NCBI GenBank assembly: GCA_015229045.1
Contig: JADGCJ010000028.1
Coordinates: 1 to 32,684 of the forward strand
Source of the DNA: Magnetococcales bacterium
Lineage (GTDB): Bacteria; Pseudomonadota; Magnetococcia; Magnetococcales; DC0425bin3
Length of the DNA stretch: 32,684 bases
Direction of reading: 5' to 3'
Positions within the stretch are counted from its first letter, which is position 1, and every line of letters begins with the position of its first letter. A program made the position numbers and the translations under genes. Under the pieces are notes generated by a model. The model was not told the origin of the DNA and did no database searches. It worked only from the letters and a program-made list of their open reading frames with translations. Shown one piece after another: positions 1 through 7,068 of the stretch.

Positions 1-182
1 GTCCGGGAGTTGAAATCCGGTGTGGGCGGGAGTCATTGACGTCGATACTCGATCCGCATAGGTATTCTGGAGCCTGGGAGGGCCGATGATGTGGCAGGGC
101 TGCAATCCCCGGTCGAAACAGAAAGCGTCGTGCCTTGCGGGTGTGTTTGATGTCTGAAAAAGTCTGGTGACGAGGAGAGGCT
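1..182. other. Left-edge intergenic / possible 3' end of an upstream gene
   Basis: No recognisable gene. One plus-strand frame stays open from the window edge to a TGA at 87-89, and another stops at 37-39. Either could be the tail of the gene preceding mamK (mamE would be expected in many mamAB clusters), but too few residues remain to identify it. The last bases carry a strong ribosome-binding site (GAGGAGAGG, ending about 3 bases before the mamK ATG at 183). Confidence 0.4.
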
Positions 183-1223
183 ATGCAAGCCCAGAAGAAC
201 AATGACAAGCAGCTTTTTGTAGGGATTGATTTGGGGACGTCCCGGACCTCGATCATGTCGCGGCGTGGTGTGAAGACCATGGTGCGTTCTGTGGTGGGGT
301 ATCCGAAGGACATCATTGGGGTGAAGATTTTGAACAGCACGGTGGTGATTGGTCAGGAGGCGCTGGACAATCATCCTTATCTCAGTCTGCACTTTCCTTT
401 GGCCGACGGGGTGCTGAAGGAGACCTCCGAGAAGGATGAGCAGGCTGCGCGGGAGCTGTTGCGCCATGTGATCAACTGTGCCGAGCCGCAGGCCGATGAG
501 CGTGTTTTTGGTGTTCTTGGTGTACCGGCGCGGGCCTCTTTGTTCAACAAGAGCCAGCTGCTGAAGATTACCGAAGAGACGATGACCATGGCGATGGTGG
601 TTTCCGAACCGTTCATGGTGGCCTACGGGTTGGACAAGCTGAACAACTCTCTGATCATCGACATTGGTGCCGGGACGACGGACATTTGCGCGATGAAGGG
701 GACGGTGCCGAGCCACAACGACCAGGTGACCCTGCTCAAAGGGGGCAACTATGTCGACGAGGTGTTTTCGCACGCGGTGGCCGAGTCCTACCCGGATGTG
801 CAGATGACCCGTTTTTTGGCGCAGAAGATCAAGGACAAATACGGCTTTGTCGGCGAACCGACGCAGGAGGTGGTGGTCTCCTTGCGCAGCAATGGCAAAC
901 CTTTGCTGCATGACGTGACGCGCGAGCTGCGCTTTGCCTGCGAGACGATCATCCCGGACATTCTGGAGAGCCTGGAGACCCTGGTGGCCGGCTTCGACCC
1001 CGAAGATCAGGCGGAGGCGCTGAACAACATCATCCTGGCTGGCGGCGGCTGCAACATGATCGGCCTGGACGTGGCCCTGGCCGAAGGGCTGAAGGATTAT
1101 GGCAAGGTTCACGTCACGCGGGTGGCGGATCCGGATTTTGCCGGAGCGGCCGGTGCCCTCAAACTGGCCACCGAACTGCCGACCGAATACTGGAATCAGG
1201 TGGGGGATGTGATTGGCAGTTGA
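183..1223 (+). CDS. mamK: MamK, magnetosome actin-like filament protein
   Basis: A 346-residue bacterial actin homologue. MamK polymerises into cytoplasmic filaments that align and position magnetosomes and help segregate the chain at division, using ATP hydrolysis to control filament dynamics. Actin-superfamily nucleotide motifs are visible: phosphate-1 loop GIDLGTSRTS near residue 15, phosphate-2 IIDIGAGTTDI near 160, and the adenosine motif ILAGGGCNMIGL near 285. Length equals that of characterised MamK proteins (about 345-360 aa). The ATG at 183 has an excellent Shine-Dalgarno. It is the first complete gene of the plus-strand mam run and is followed after about 40 bases by mamF. MreB and ParM are alternatives by fold, but the neighbours and the close resemblance to MamK make this call secure. 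Confidence 0.96.
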   Translation: MQAQKNNDKQLFVGIDLGTSRTSIMSRRGVKTMVRSVVGYPKDIIGVKILNSTVVIGQEALDNHPYLSLHFPLADGVLKETSEKDEQAARELLRHVINCAEPQADERVFGVLGVPARASLFNKSQLLKITEETMTMAMVVSEPFMVAYGLDKLNNSLIIDIGAGTTDICAMKGTVPSHNDQVTLLKGGNYVDEVFSHAVAESYPDVQMTRFLAQKIKDKYGFVGEPTQEVVVSLRSNGKPLLHDVTRELRFACETIIPDILESLETLVAGFDPEDQAEALNNIILAGGGCNMIGLDVALAEGLKDYGKVHVTRVADPDFAGAAGALKLATELPTEYWNQVGDVIGS

Positions 1224-1265
1224 GGATTGCTGCGCCTGTCTGGTTGATTGACAAAGGCAAAACCG

Positions 1266-1583
1266 ATGGAGCAGACCGCACGACCCGATGGCGTTGTCTC
1301 GCATGTGATGGCTGCCTTGAGCTATCTGGGCATTTTGGCGCTGATTCCGACGCTTCTGGCGCGCCGGGATCCTTTTGCTCTGTATCATGCGCGCCAGGGG
1401 ATCGTCATCTGGATTCTTGAGGTGCTGGCGGTCTACAGCCTGGTGTTGCCGGTGATTGGCCGGTTTTTTTTTCAGTTTGCCAGCGTGTTGTGTTTTGTGC
1501 TGTCGGTTTTTGGTTTGGTGGCGGTTTTTTTTGGCAAGACGTGGCGGATTCCAGGTATTGGGGCGGTTGCCGAGCGCCTGTAG
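1266..1583 (+). CDS. mamF: MamF/MmsF-family magnetosome membrane protein
   Basis: A small membrane protein of 105 residues from the ATG at 1266, or 111 from a TTG at 1248; neither start has a strong ribosome-binding site. Three hydrophobic segments are seen (about residues 13-30, 45-67 and 70-90), with the family signature FALYHARQGIVIW just after the first. The MamF/MmsF family (DUF4870-like) affects magnetite crystal size and shape. In alphaproteobacterial magnetospirilla mamF sits in a separate mamGFDC operon; here it lies between mamK and mamL. I cannot distinguish MamF from MmsF by eye, so the symbol is the family name. Confidence 0.82.
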   Translation: MEQTARPDGVVSHVMAALSYLGILALIPTLLARRDPFALYHARQGIVIWILEVLAVYSLVLPVIGRFFFQFASVLCFVLSVFGLVAVFFGKTWRIPGIGAVAERL

Positions 1584-1629
1584 CGGAGGATAAGCCCCGT
1601 CCTGGTGACGGTCATGAATGGAGGATTGT

Positions 1630-1848
1630 GTGTTCAGGATGGTCCTGACTCTGCTCGTGACCTTGTTTTTGCTGATTTTTTCGTCGCAAAACATGCACGA
1701 AGTCACGGTCCGGTTTGTCTTTGGCGAGCCGGTCGAGATGCCCCTGATCATCGCTGTGGCCGGGGCGTTTATCCTCGGGTTTGCCGTGGCGGTGTTTACC
1801 TTCCTGGTGCGCTCCGGGAACCGAAAAGAGGGTGGGGATGTTTTTTGA
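1630..1848 (+). CDS. mamL: MamL, small magnetosome membrane protein
   Basis: A 72-residue protein of LapA/DUF1049 type with two transmembrane helices (about residues 3-19 and 36-56) and a basic tail, matching the layout of MamL (about 78 aa), which is needed to form the magnetosome membrane invagination. I chose the GTG at 1630 because GGAGG at 1620-1624 sits five bases upstream; an in-frame ATG at 1618 would add four residues but overlaps that site. The identification rests on size, topology, the SSQN segment after helix 1, and the position directly before mamM. Standing alone it could be called a generic lipopolysaccharide-assembly-A-domain protein. Confidence 0.8.
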   Translation: MFRMVLTLLVTLFLLIFSSQNMHEVTVRFVFGEPVEMPLIIAVAGAFILGFAVAVFTFLVRSGNRKEGGDVF

Positions 1849-1880
1849 ACGTTTTTAAACCGCGTCTACACGTTTTTAAA
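1849..1880 (+). repeat. 11-bp direct repeat upstream of mamM
   Basis: The 11-mer ACGTTTTTAAA occurs at 1849-1859 and again at 1870-1880, 21 bp apart (two helical turns), in the short AT-rich gap between mamL and mamM. The sequence shows the repeat; a role as an operator or UP-like element is only a guess. Confidence 0.4.
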
Positions 1881-1906
1881 AAATTCATGTTCTGAACTGG
1901 CGCTCC

Positions 1907-2878
1907 ATGCGGTATTCAAAATGTGTTGTCTGTAACGAGATGGTCGGCTGGGCCGGGTTGCTGGTCAACCTGGTGCTGTCGATCCTGAAACTGTTCATCG
2001 GTGTGTTGTCGGGGTCGCACGCCCTGGTGGCCGGGTCGCTGTACTCCGGCAAGGATATCGTGACCTCGATCCTGATCATCGTCGGCCTGAAGGTCTCCAA
2101 GAAACCCCTCGACGAAAAACACCCGTTCGGGCACGGCAAGGTGGAGTTTCTCTTTTCGCTGGCCGTCGGCCTGGTGATGATTCTGACGACGCTGTGGCTG
2201 CTGTTCAACGTGGCGAGCGTCCTGCTGGAAGGCAACCATCGCCCGCCACACATGATCGCCCTGTGGGTGGCGGTTTTGTCGATTCTGGTCAACTTTTTTT
2301 TCCTGCACTACTCGCGTTGCGTGGCGTTTGAGATCAACAGCCCCATCGTGCGCACGTTGAGCAAACATCACCACTCCGATATCGTGTCGTCCGGGGCGGT
2401 GGCGTTGGGCATCATCGGCTCGCACTATCTGGGCCTTCCCTGGCTGGACAGCCTGGTGGCGGTGGGCGAGGCGGTCGATCTTTTGAAGCTGGGCGGCGAG
2501 GTGTTTCTCGATGCCTACCATGGCCTGATGGATACCGCCGGCCCCAAAGGGATGGAAGAGGATATACGCCGCCGCGCCAACAGCATCAAAGGGGTGGTTC
2601 TGGTGCAGGCGTTGCGGACGCGGCGCGTCGGACAGGAGCTGTATGTATCGATGACCATCGGTGTGGACCCCGAGATGGAGATCGGTCAGGCGAAACGGGT
2701 GGCCAAACGTGTGGAAGAGGAGATGACCGAGACCATCCCCCATCTGGGCGATATCAACGTCCATTTCAGCTCGCCGCCCGGGGCGGTGCCCGAGTTCAAA
2801 GAGATCAAAAAAGAGATGGATCACCTGGAAACCCTGGTCAAGAGTGGGGCGGTGTATGAGCCGCGAGAAACAGGATAA
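1907..2878 (+). CDS. mamM: MamM, cation diffusion facilitator (iron transport into magnetosomes)
   Basis: A 323-residue CDF transporter that, with MamB, brings iron into the magnetosome lumen in exchange for protons and stabilises MamB. Six hydrophobic segments occupy about residues 12-205, followed by a cytosolic dimerisation domain (about 215-295). Predicted transport-site residues are Y46 and D50 in helix 2 (SLYSGKD) and H154/D158 in helix 5 (HHHSD); Tyr in place of the usual Asp/His at the first position is typical of MamM and separates it from the second CDF in this window, which has H46. An N-terminal CVVC pair is at residues 6-9. The ATG at 1907 is preceded by no strong ribosome-binding site. 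The 3' end overlaps the start of mamO by 23 bases, suggesting translational coupling. Confidence 0.95.
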   Translation: MRYSKCVVCNEMVGWAGLLVNLVLSILKLFIGVLSGSHALVAGSLYSGKDIVTSILIIVGLKVSKKPLDEKHPFGHGKVEFLFSLAVGLVMILTTLWLLFNVASVLLEGNHRPPHMIALWVAVLSILVNFFFLHYSRCVAFEINSPIVRTLSKHHHSDIVSSGAVALGIIGSHYLGLPWLDSLVAVGEAVDLLKLGGEVFLDAYHGLMDTAGPKGMEEDIRRRANSIKGVVLVQALRTRRVGQELYVSMTIGVDPEMEIGQAKRVAKRVEEEMTETIPHLGDINVHFSSPPGAVPEFKEIKKEMDHLETLVKSGAVYEPRETG

Positions 2879-5135
2879 ACGCCCTTCCCCCTTTTGTCGT
2901 CAGGGCTGGAAGTTGCCGCTGATTGTGCTGACGGTCGCCTGCATGGGCACCTTTGCCTGGGCTTTGCATCTGGTCTGGGAGCATCGGGGCGATCTGGGGG
3001 GCGTCAACTATATTTATGCGCTGCAGGATTCGGTCAACGGGCAGAGTGCGGTCGCCCCAATGCCCGGCGGTGGTGCGGGCGGGCCGTCGGCGACAACGGG
3101 TGGCGGGCCGTCGGCCAAGGTTCCCGGAGCCGGAGGCGGAGCGGGGGTTGTGCCGGGTGCGGCTCCCCAGGTTGGCGTCGCGCCGCAAACCGGAGCCGGA
3201 TCGTCCCAGGCCGGGGTGATGGCGCCATTGGCCAGGCCCGACAGACCCCTGGCGGCGGGTCCGGGAGCGCGTCCGCTGCCGGTCGCCCCGACGCTGGCCG
3301 GGATGGCGCAACCTGTGGCGGCAGCCACTCCCGCAGCAGCGATGCGCGGGGCGCTGGTGAGCATCGCCGGCTACAGGGATGCGGGGGGCGATACCGCTGG
3401 CGAGCTGGTGGGATCGGGGGTGCTGATTGGCGGCGAGGGGTATGTGGCGACGGCAGCGCATCTGATTCAGTCCTGGAAACAGTTGCGGGTGCGGGTGGTG
3501 ACACCTGCCGGAGTCAAGGAGTATCCGGCACGACCGCTGAAGGTGCTGGCCGAACACAACCTGGCGGTGATCAAACTGGCGACGACCGAGGTGTTTCCCT
3601 TTTTGTCGCCGTCGGAGCGAACGATCATGGCACCCGGGACACGGGTGGTGGCCTGGGGGGATGATCGGGCGGGAAGCATCATTGCCCAGGCAGGGGTGGT
3701 GACGGGAACGCCGACGACAGTGAGTGTTGGTGGACGCACCTGGCAGGGTCTGATCCCGGCGGACGGCCTTCTTTACCACTGGGCGCAAAGCGGTGGCCCC
3801 CTGCTTGACGACCAGGGTCGTCTGGTGGGGATCGATATGATATTCAAGGATGCGAACGGTGCCATTCGGGGCTTTTTTGTGCCGGCGGCGCTGCTGCGCG
3901 CCCATTTTCGCGACGTTCTCTCCTTTTTGCCCGATCCGGGTGGCCCGACGGGCGGCGGTCCCCCGGTGAACGGCGGCGGCGCGGCCCTGAATGGCCTGGG
4001 CGGTGGCTCTCCGGGAGCGGGCGGCTTTCCGGCCCCGGGCATGCAGCGGGTGGCCGCCGTGGTTGCCGTGCCGACTCAAGGGATGCAGGGGCCGGGTGCG
4101 GCAGTGCCGGGGGTGCAAGCGCCAGGAGGCAAGGGTGTGGTGGCCGAGGGTGCTCCATCGACCCGTCGCCCCGCCGACCAGTGGTGGGAACAGGCACGGC
4201 AGAAGGTGCAACAGGCCCTCTATCTGCGCGTCGCCGATCCCCCTTTTGACCTGAACTGGCTGGGCGGCGGCGATGCCGGACATGTACGCTCGAACCAGAT
4301 TTTTGGCTACCCGGTCGCCATTTTTTTGGGCATGTTGCTGCTGGGTTTTGTCTCCGGGGTGAGCGGCGGCATGATGACCATGGGCGGCGGCATCATCAAG
4401 GTGACCGGCCTGATGGCGATTTTTGGTTACGGCATCGTTCTGGTACGTCCGGTGGCGTATATCACGAACATTTTCATGTACGGAGCGGCGGCCCTGCGCT
4501 ATAAGAAATCGGGCCTCGTCGATTGGGAGAGCGTGCGGCCCATGGTTCCCTGGGCGATGGCGGGCATGGTGGGTGGCTACTATGTGGGCATTCTGCTCGA
4601 TGCGGCGGTGATTCGCCTCCTGCTGGGGCTGTTTGCCCTGGGGGTCGGAGCGAAGATGCTGCGCGAGATCTGGGAGCGTCGCCAGGAGACGAGTCGGCGG
4701 CGGGCGCACGGTGGCGCGGATCTTCATGCCGGGGAGGAGATCCCGGGGAGCGGGCAGGGGATGGGCGCGGGCTCGGGCCTTCTGGGTTTTCCGATGGGGG
4801 TGGTGAGCGGTATTCTTGGCATCACGGGCGGGGTGGTCGAGGTGCCTTTGCAGCGCTATGTCAACCAGGTGAGCCTGCGTGTGGCCATTGCCAACAGTGC
4901 GATTCTGGTCTTTTTTGCCTCCATGGTCGGGTCGGTGGTGGCCATGGTGCACGGGGGCTCGACCGGCGCGTTCGAGATGAGTACCCCGCTGGTCATGGCC
5001 ATGATTCTGTTGCCCGGGGCCTATCTGGGCGGCATGCTGGGGTCGTGGTTGACCACGGTGGTTCCCATGGATGTTCTGCGTTGGGTCTATGCCGTTTTCA
5101 TGTTTGTCATTGCCGGCAGAATGTGGACCGAGTGA
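2856..5135 (+). CDS. mamO: MamO, trypsin-like (pseudo)protease fused to TauE-type membrane domain
   Basis: A 759-residue protein required for magnetite nucleation. The ATG at 2856 lies inside the mamM end (an upstream GTG at 2844 is possible). Order: short cytosolic tail; one transmembrane helix (about 18-36); a long Gly/Ala/Pro-rich linker; a trypsin-like domain (about 165-350); a second Gly/Pro-rich linker; and a TauE/SafE-like membrane domain (about 485-755) with two GxSGG/GITGG half-repeats. Triad positions read H202 (TAAH), N235 (EHNLAVIKL, where active HtrA proteases have Asp) and S312 (AQSGGPL). The catalytic Asp is therefore replaced while Ser is kept. MamO of magnetospirilla is known as a catalytically dead protease that binds metal, with a His immediately before the Asp position; H234 is the equivalent here. 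No mamN separates it from mamM. Confidence 0.93.
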   Translation: MSREKQDKRPSPFCRQGWKLPLIVLTVACMGTFAWALHLVWEHRGDLGGVNYIYALQDSVNGQSAVAPMPGGGAGGPSATTGGGPSAKVPGAGGGAGVVPGAAPQVGVAPQTGAGSSQAGVMAPLARPDRPLAAGPGARPLPVAPTLAGMAQPVAAATPAAAMRGALVSIAGYRDAGGDTAGELVGSGVLIGGEGYVATAAHLIQSWKQLRVRVVTPAGVKEYPARPLKVLAEHNLAVIKLATTEVFPFLSPSERTIMAPGTRVVAWGDDRAGSIIAQAGVVTGTPTTVSVGGRTWQGLIPADGLLYHWAQSGGPLLDDQGRLVGIDMIFKDANGAIRGFFVPAALLRAHFRDVLSFLPDPGGPTGGGPPVNGGGAALNGLGGGSPGAGGFPAPGMQRVAAVVAVPTQGMQGPGAAVPGVQAPGGKGVVAEGAPSTRRPADQWWEQARQKVQQALYLRVADPPFDLNWLGGGDAGHVRSNQIFGYPVAIFLGMLLLGFVSGVSGGMMTMGGGIIKVTGLMAIFGYGIVLVRPVAYITNIFMYGAAALRYKKSGLVDWESVRPMVPWAMAGMVGGYYVGILLDAAVIRLLLGLFALGVGAKMLREIWERRQETSRRRAHGGADLHAGEEIPGSGQGMGAGSGLLGFPMGVVSGILGITGGVVEVPLQRYVNQVSLRVAIANSAILVFFASMVGSVVAMVHGGSTGAFEMSTPLVMAMILLPGAYLGGMLGSWLTTVVPMDVLRWVYAVFMFVIAGRMWTE

Positions 5136-5259
5136 TACCCATTTGCAGTCGATGCGGGAACGAGGCAGCAAGGAGGAGGCGACGAGACAGTACGTGTTGG
5201 TACGGTGAGGAGCCGACGACGCAGCTGACGAAGTTACCGCGATGAATGCAAATGGGTAT
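5135..5259. repeat. 125-bp MITE-like inverted-repeat element between mamO and mamP
   Basis: A perfect 13-bp inverted repeat, ATACCCATTTGCA at 5135-5147 and its complement at 5247-5259, bounds a segment with no apparent gene. The match continues imperfectly inward (about 7 of the next 12 positions). The left end shares the last base of the mamO stop codon and the right end contains the candidate mamP start codons. The interior is rich in purine runs (AAGGAGGAGG near 5170) and short palindromes. No clear target-site duplication was seen. Size and terminal repeats suggest a non-autonomous transposable element, which is inference. Confidence 0.6.
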
Positions 5260-6151
5260 GAAACCGACTGGAGAGAGCATCGTCGCCGCCGGGATGGCCT
5301 TTGTCGCCATTCTTGTCGTGGCGAGTATTTTCAACCTGCCCGGTGCCGACATGCGCGTCACGCCGCCACCGCCAGGCACCCCGAATGCCGAGGCGATCTA
5401 TGGTCCCGGGGTGGCGGCAGGGGTGCATGTGGCGTTGGCGACTACGCCGGGAAGTGGTCCGGGAACCGTTGCAGGAGGTGGTCCTGGAGCTGTTGCGGGG
5501 CGTGGCTCGGGAACGGTCGCGAGGAGCGATCCGGGAGCTGCCCGGGATGCGGCCTGGCGGGAGGGGCGTCGCGTGGCGCCTGCCCCTTTGGGTGCCAGCC
5601 AGGGGGGGTTTGTGGCGCCGAACATTCAGCTCTCCGAGGCGCATTGGCAGGGACTCGAGGCGTTGCCTCTGAGTCTGGAGTTGAAACGCAAACTGAAGCT
5701 GCCCCTGGAGCTGGAGGGGTTGCTGGTGGATGAGGTGAGTCTGACGACGGCGGCATCGGGTTTGCGGGCCGGGGATGTGTTGGTGGTGTTTCAAGGTCAG
5801 CCGGTGCGCACCTTGCGGGAGTTGCAGGCGGCGACGCGACGTTTTCAATCCCTCAAGCAGGCGACCTTGACGGTGTATCGGCAGGGGAGCCTGTTCTCTT
5901 TCAACGTGATGGCGGACAAGAATCTCGGGGTCGCCCAGGTGGAGACCGCCCCGATGATTCTGCCGGGGGACATCACCCCGCATCGTTACCGGGGGGCCTG
6001 CACCCAGTGTCATGCCATAGGCACCACCGGGCACATCGTTCCGGATCCTGACGGCATCGTGTTGCCGCCTGGGCCTGTTCTGGCTGGTGCGAAATCTCCC
6101 CATCGCGAGCGGGGCAGGTGTGCGGTCTGCCATCAAATCATTCAACAATAG
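5246..6151 (+). CDS. mamP: MamP, diheme magnetochrome protein with PDZ domain
   Basis: A 301-residue c-type cytochrome unique to magnetosomes; MamP is an iron oxidase that tunes the Fe(II)/Fe(III) ratio for magnetite. Order: an N-terminal signal anchor (about residues 11-30); a Gly/Val-rich linker with imperfect GxGPGTVA repeats (about 65-100); a PDZ-like domain (about 150-235); then two magnetochrome motifs, [12 protein letters not shown] with C252-C255-H256 and [12 protein letters not shown] with C292-C295-H296. Start choice is open: ATG codons at 5246, 5252 and 5258 all fall within the inverted repeat and none has a good Shine-Dalgarno. The protein is longer than typical MamP (about 260-270 aa), mainly through the linker. 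Confidence 0.94.
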   Translation: MQMGMKPTGESIVAAGMAFVAILVVASIFNLPGADMRVTPPPPGTPNAEAIYGPGVAAGVHVALATTPGSGPGTVAGGGPGAVAGRGSGTVARSDPGAARDAAWREGRRVAPAPLGASQGGFVAPNIQLSEAHWQGLEALPLSLELKRKLKLPLELEGLLVDEVSLTTAASGLRAGDVLVVFQGQPVRTLRELQAATRRFQSLKQATLTVYRQGSLFSFNVMADKNLGVAQVETAPMILPGDITPHRYRGACTQCHAIGTTGHIVPDPDGIVLPPGPVLAGAKSPHRERGRCAVCHQIIQQ

Positions 6152-6162
6152 GCGGGTTTGCC

Positions 6163-6828
6163 ATGAGTCGTGGACAGTCGGGCGGGTCTTTTTGGGACGA
6201 GTTGGGGTTTGTTCTGGACGCAGGTTTGCACTCTTTGCAGCGGGCCAATCGGGCAGCGATCGCCTGGTATGAGGAGACCTTTGCCCTGCAAGGTGAGCAG
6301 CGGGCGCGTTATTTTCGGGAGCGGGGCATTCGGCATGCGCGCCAGGGGCGTTATCTCCAGGCGCTGGGCATTTTGACCGGAATCCACGAGCAGTTGCCGG
6401 ATGACCGGGAGGTGACCTTTCATCTGGCCTTCTGCTGCCTGAAACTGGACCGGCTCGATGAAGGCATGAACCTGCTGGAGGGGTTGTATCTGGAGGATCC
6501 CCGGGAGAGCAGGGTGTGTTCGATTCTCGGCATGGCCTATATCCAGGCCAAGGCGTTCGACAAGGCGGCGATGGTCCTTGCCAATGCCGTGACTCTGAAT
6601 CCGGACAATTTCAACCTGAACTATCGTCTGGGGGTGGCGCTGGACAATCTGGGTCGTTATGCGGAGGCGGTGGAGGCGTTTCAGCAGGCGTTGAGAATAC
6701 GTCCGAACGAGCCGCGTGTCTATCGGGCCATGGGGTTCGCTCTGGAGCAGATGGGTGCCCGGGAGCAGGCGGTGCAGTTGTTCAAGCGGGCGACGCAGTT
6801 GGAAGAGGGTGGGCAGGGGGTCGTTTAA
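6163..6828 (+). CDS. mamA: MamA, TPR scaffold protein of the magnetosome surface
   Basis: A 221-residue soluble TPR protein. MamA coats the cytoplasmic face of the magnetosome and self-assembles to recruit partners. The start at ATG 6163 gives the usual MamA length; an in-frame ATG at 6118 would overlap mamP by 34 bases and is less likely. A short N-terminal helix region (WDELGFVLDAGLHSL) is followed by about five TPR-like helix pairs covering residues 45-215, with canonical spacing clear in AVTLNPDNFNLNYRLGVALD and the following repeats (about 140-210). It starts 11 bases after the mamP stop. The extensive hairpin repeat downstream may end or attenuate the transcript. Confidence 0.93.
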   Translation: MSRGQSGGSFWDELGFVLDAGLHSLQRANRAAIAWYEETFALQGEQRARYFRERGIRHARQGRYLQALGILTGIHEQLPDDREVTFHLAFCCLKLDRLDEGMNLLEGLYLEDPRESRVCSILGMAYIQAKAFDKAAMVLANAVTLNPDNFNLNYRLGVALDNLGRYAEAVEAFQQALRIRPNEPRVYRAMGFALEQMGAREQAVQLFKRATQLEEGGQGVV

Positions 6829-7068
6829 AGAAAAGGGAAAAAAAACAAAGTGAAAGACTGGGATGGGGGTCCAGGGGGAAGGGCTGCGCCCTTCCCCCTG
6901 GCGGGGTCCGCGGCAGAGCCCCGCATTTTTCTGGGGCGTTGTTCCAGACCCCACTGGGGCGTTGCCCCAAGACCCCACTGGGGCGTTGCCCCAGACCCCA
7001 CCAGGAAGGGCACAGCCCTTCCTGGACCATCCCAGTCTTTCAATAATTTAAAAAAATGAGAGCCTTTC
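6829..7068. repeat. GC-rich hairpin repeat, copy 1 (after mamA)
   Basis: The gap holds one composite element at 6852-7043. Its outer arms pair: GAAAGACTGGGATGG at 6852-6866 is complementary to the segment ending near 7041. Inside are a GGGAAGGG...CCCTTCCCC hairpin near 6877-6898, three tandem CCCACTGGGGCGTTGCCCC-type units (about 6940-7000), and a hairpin in AGGAAGGGCACAGCCCTTCCT (7003-7023). The last 43 bases (7001-7043) recur exactly at 18745-18787. It could act as a terminator or processing hairpin. An AT-rich stretch (7043-7056) follows. Confidence 0.75.

Noticed and set aside
33..1751. 572-codon open frame antisense to mamK-mamF
   Set aside because: High-GC shadow of mamK; composition (many His, Arg, Gln) and lack of any family resemblance mark it as non-coding.
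2838..5171. 777-codon antisense frame across mamO
   Set aside because: Shadow of the Gly/Pro-rich mamO gene; Arg/His/Pro-rich with no domains.
6850..7059. Several small ORFs running through the hairpin repeat after mamA
   Set aside because: Open only because the repeat lacks stop codons; the translations are made of repeat units and appear in multiple frames.
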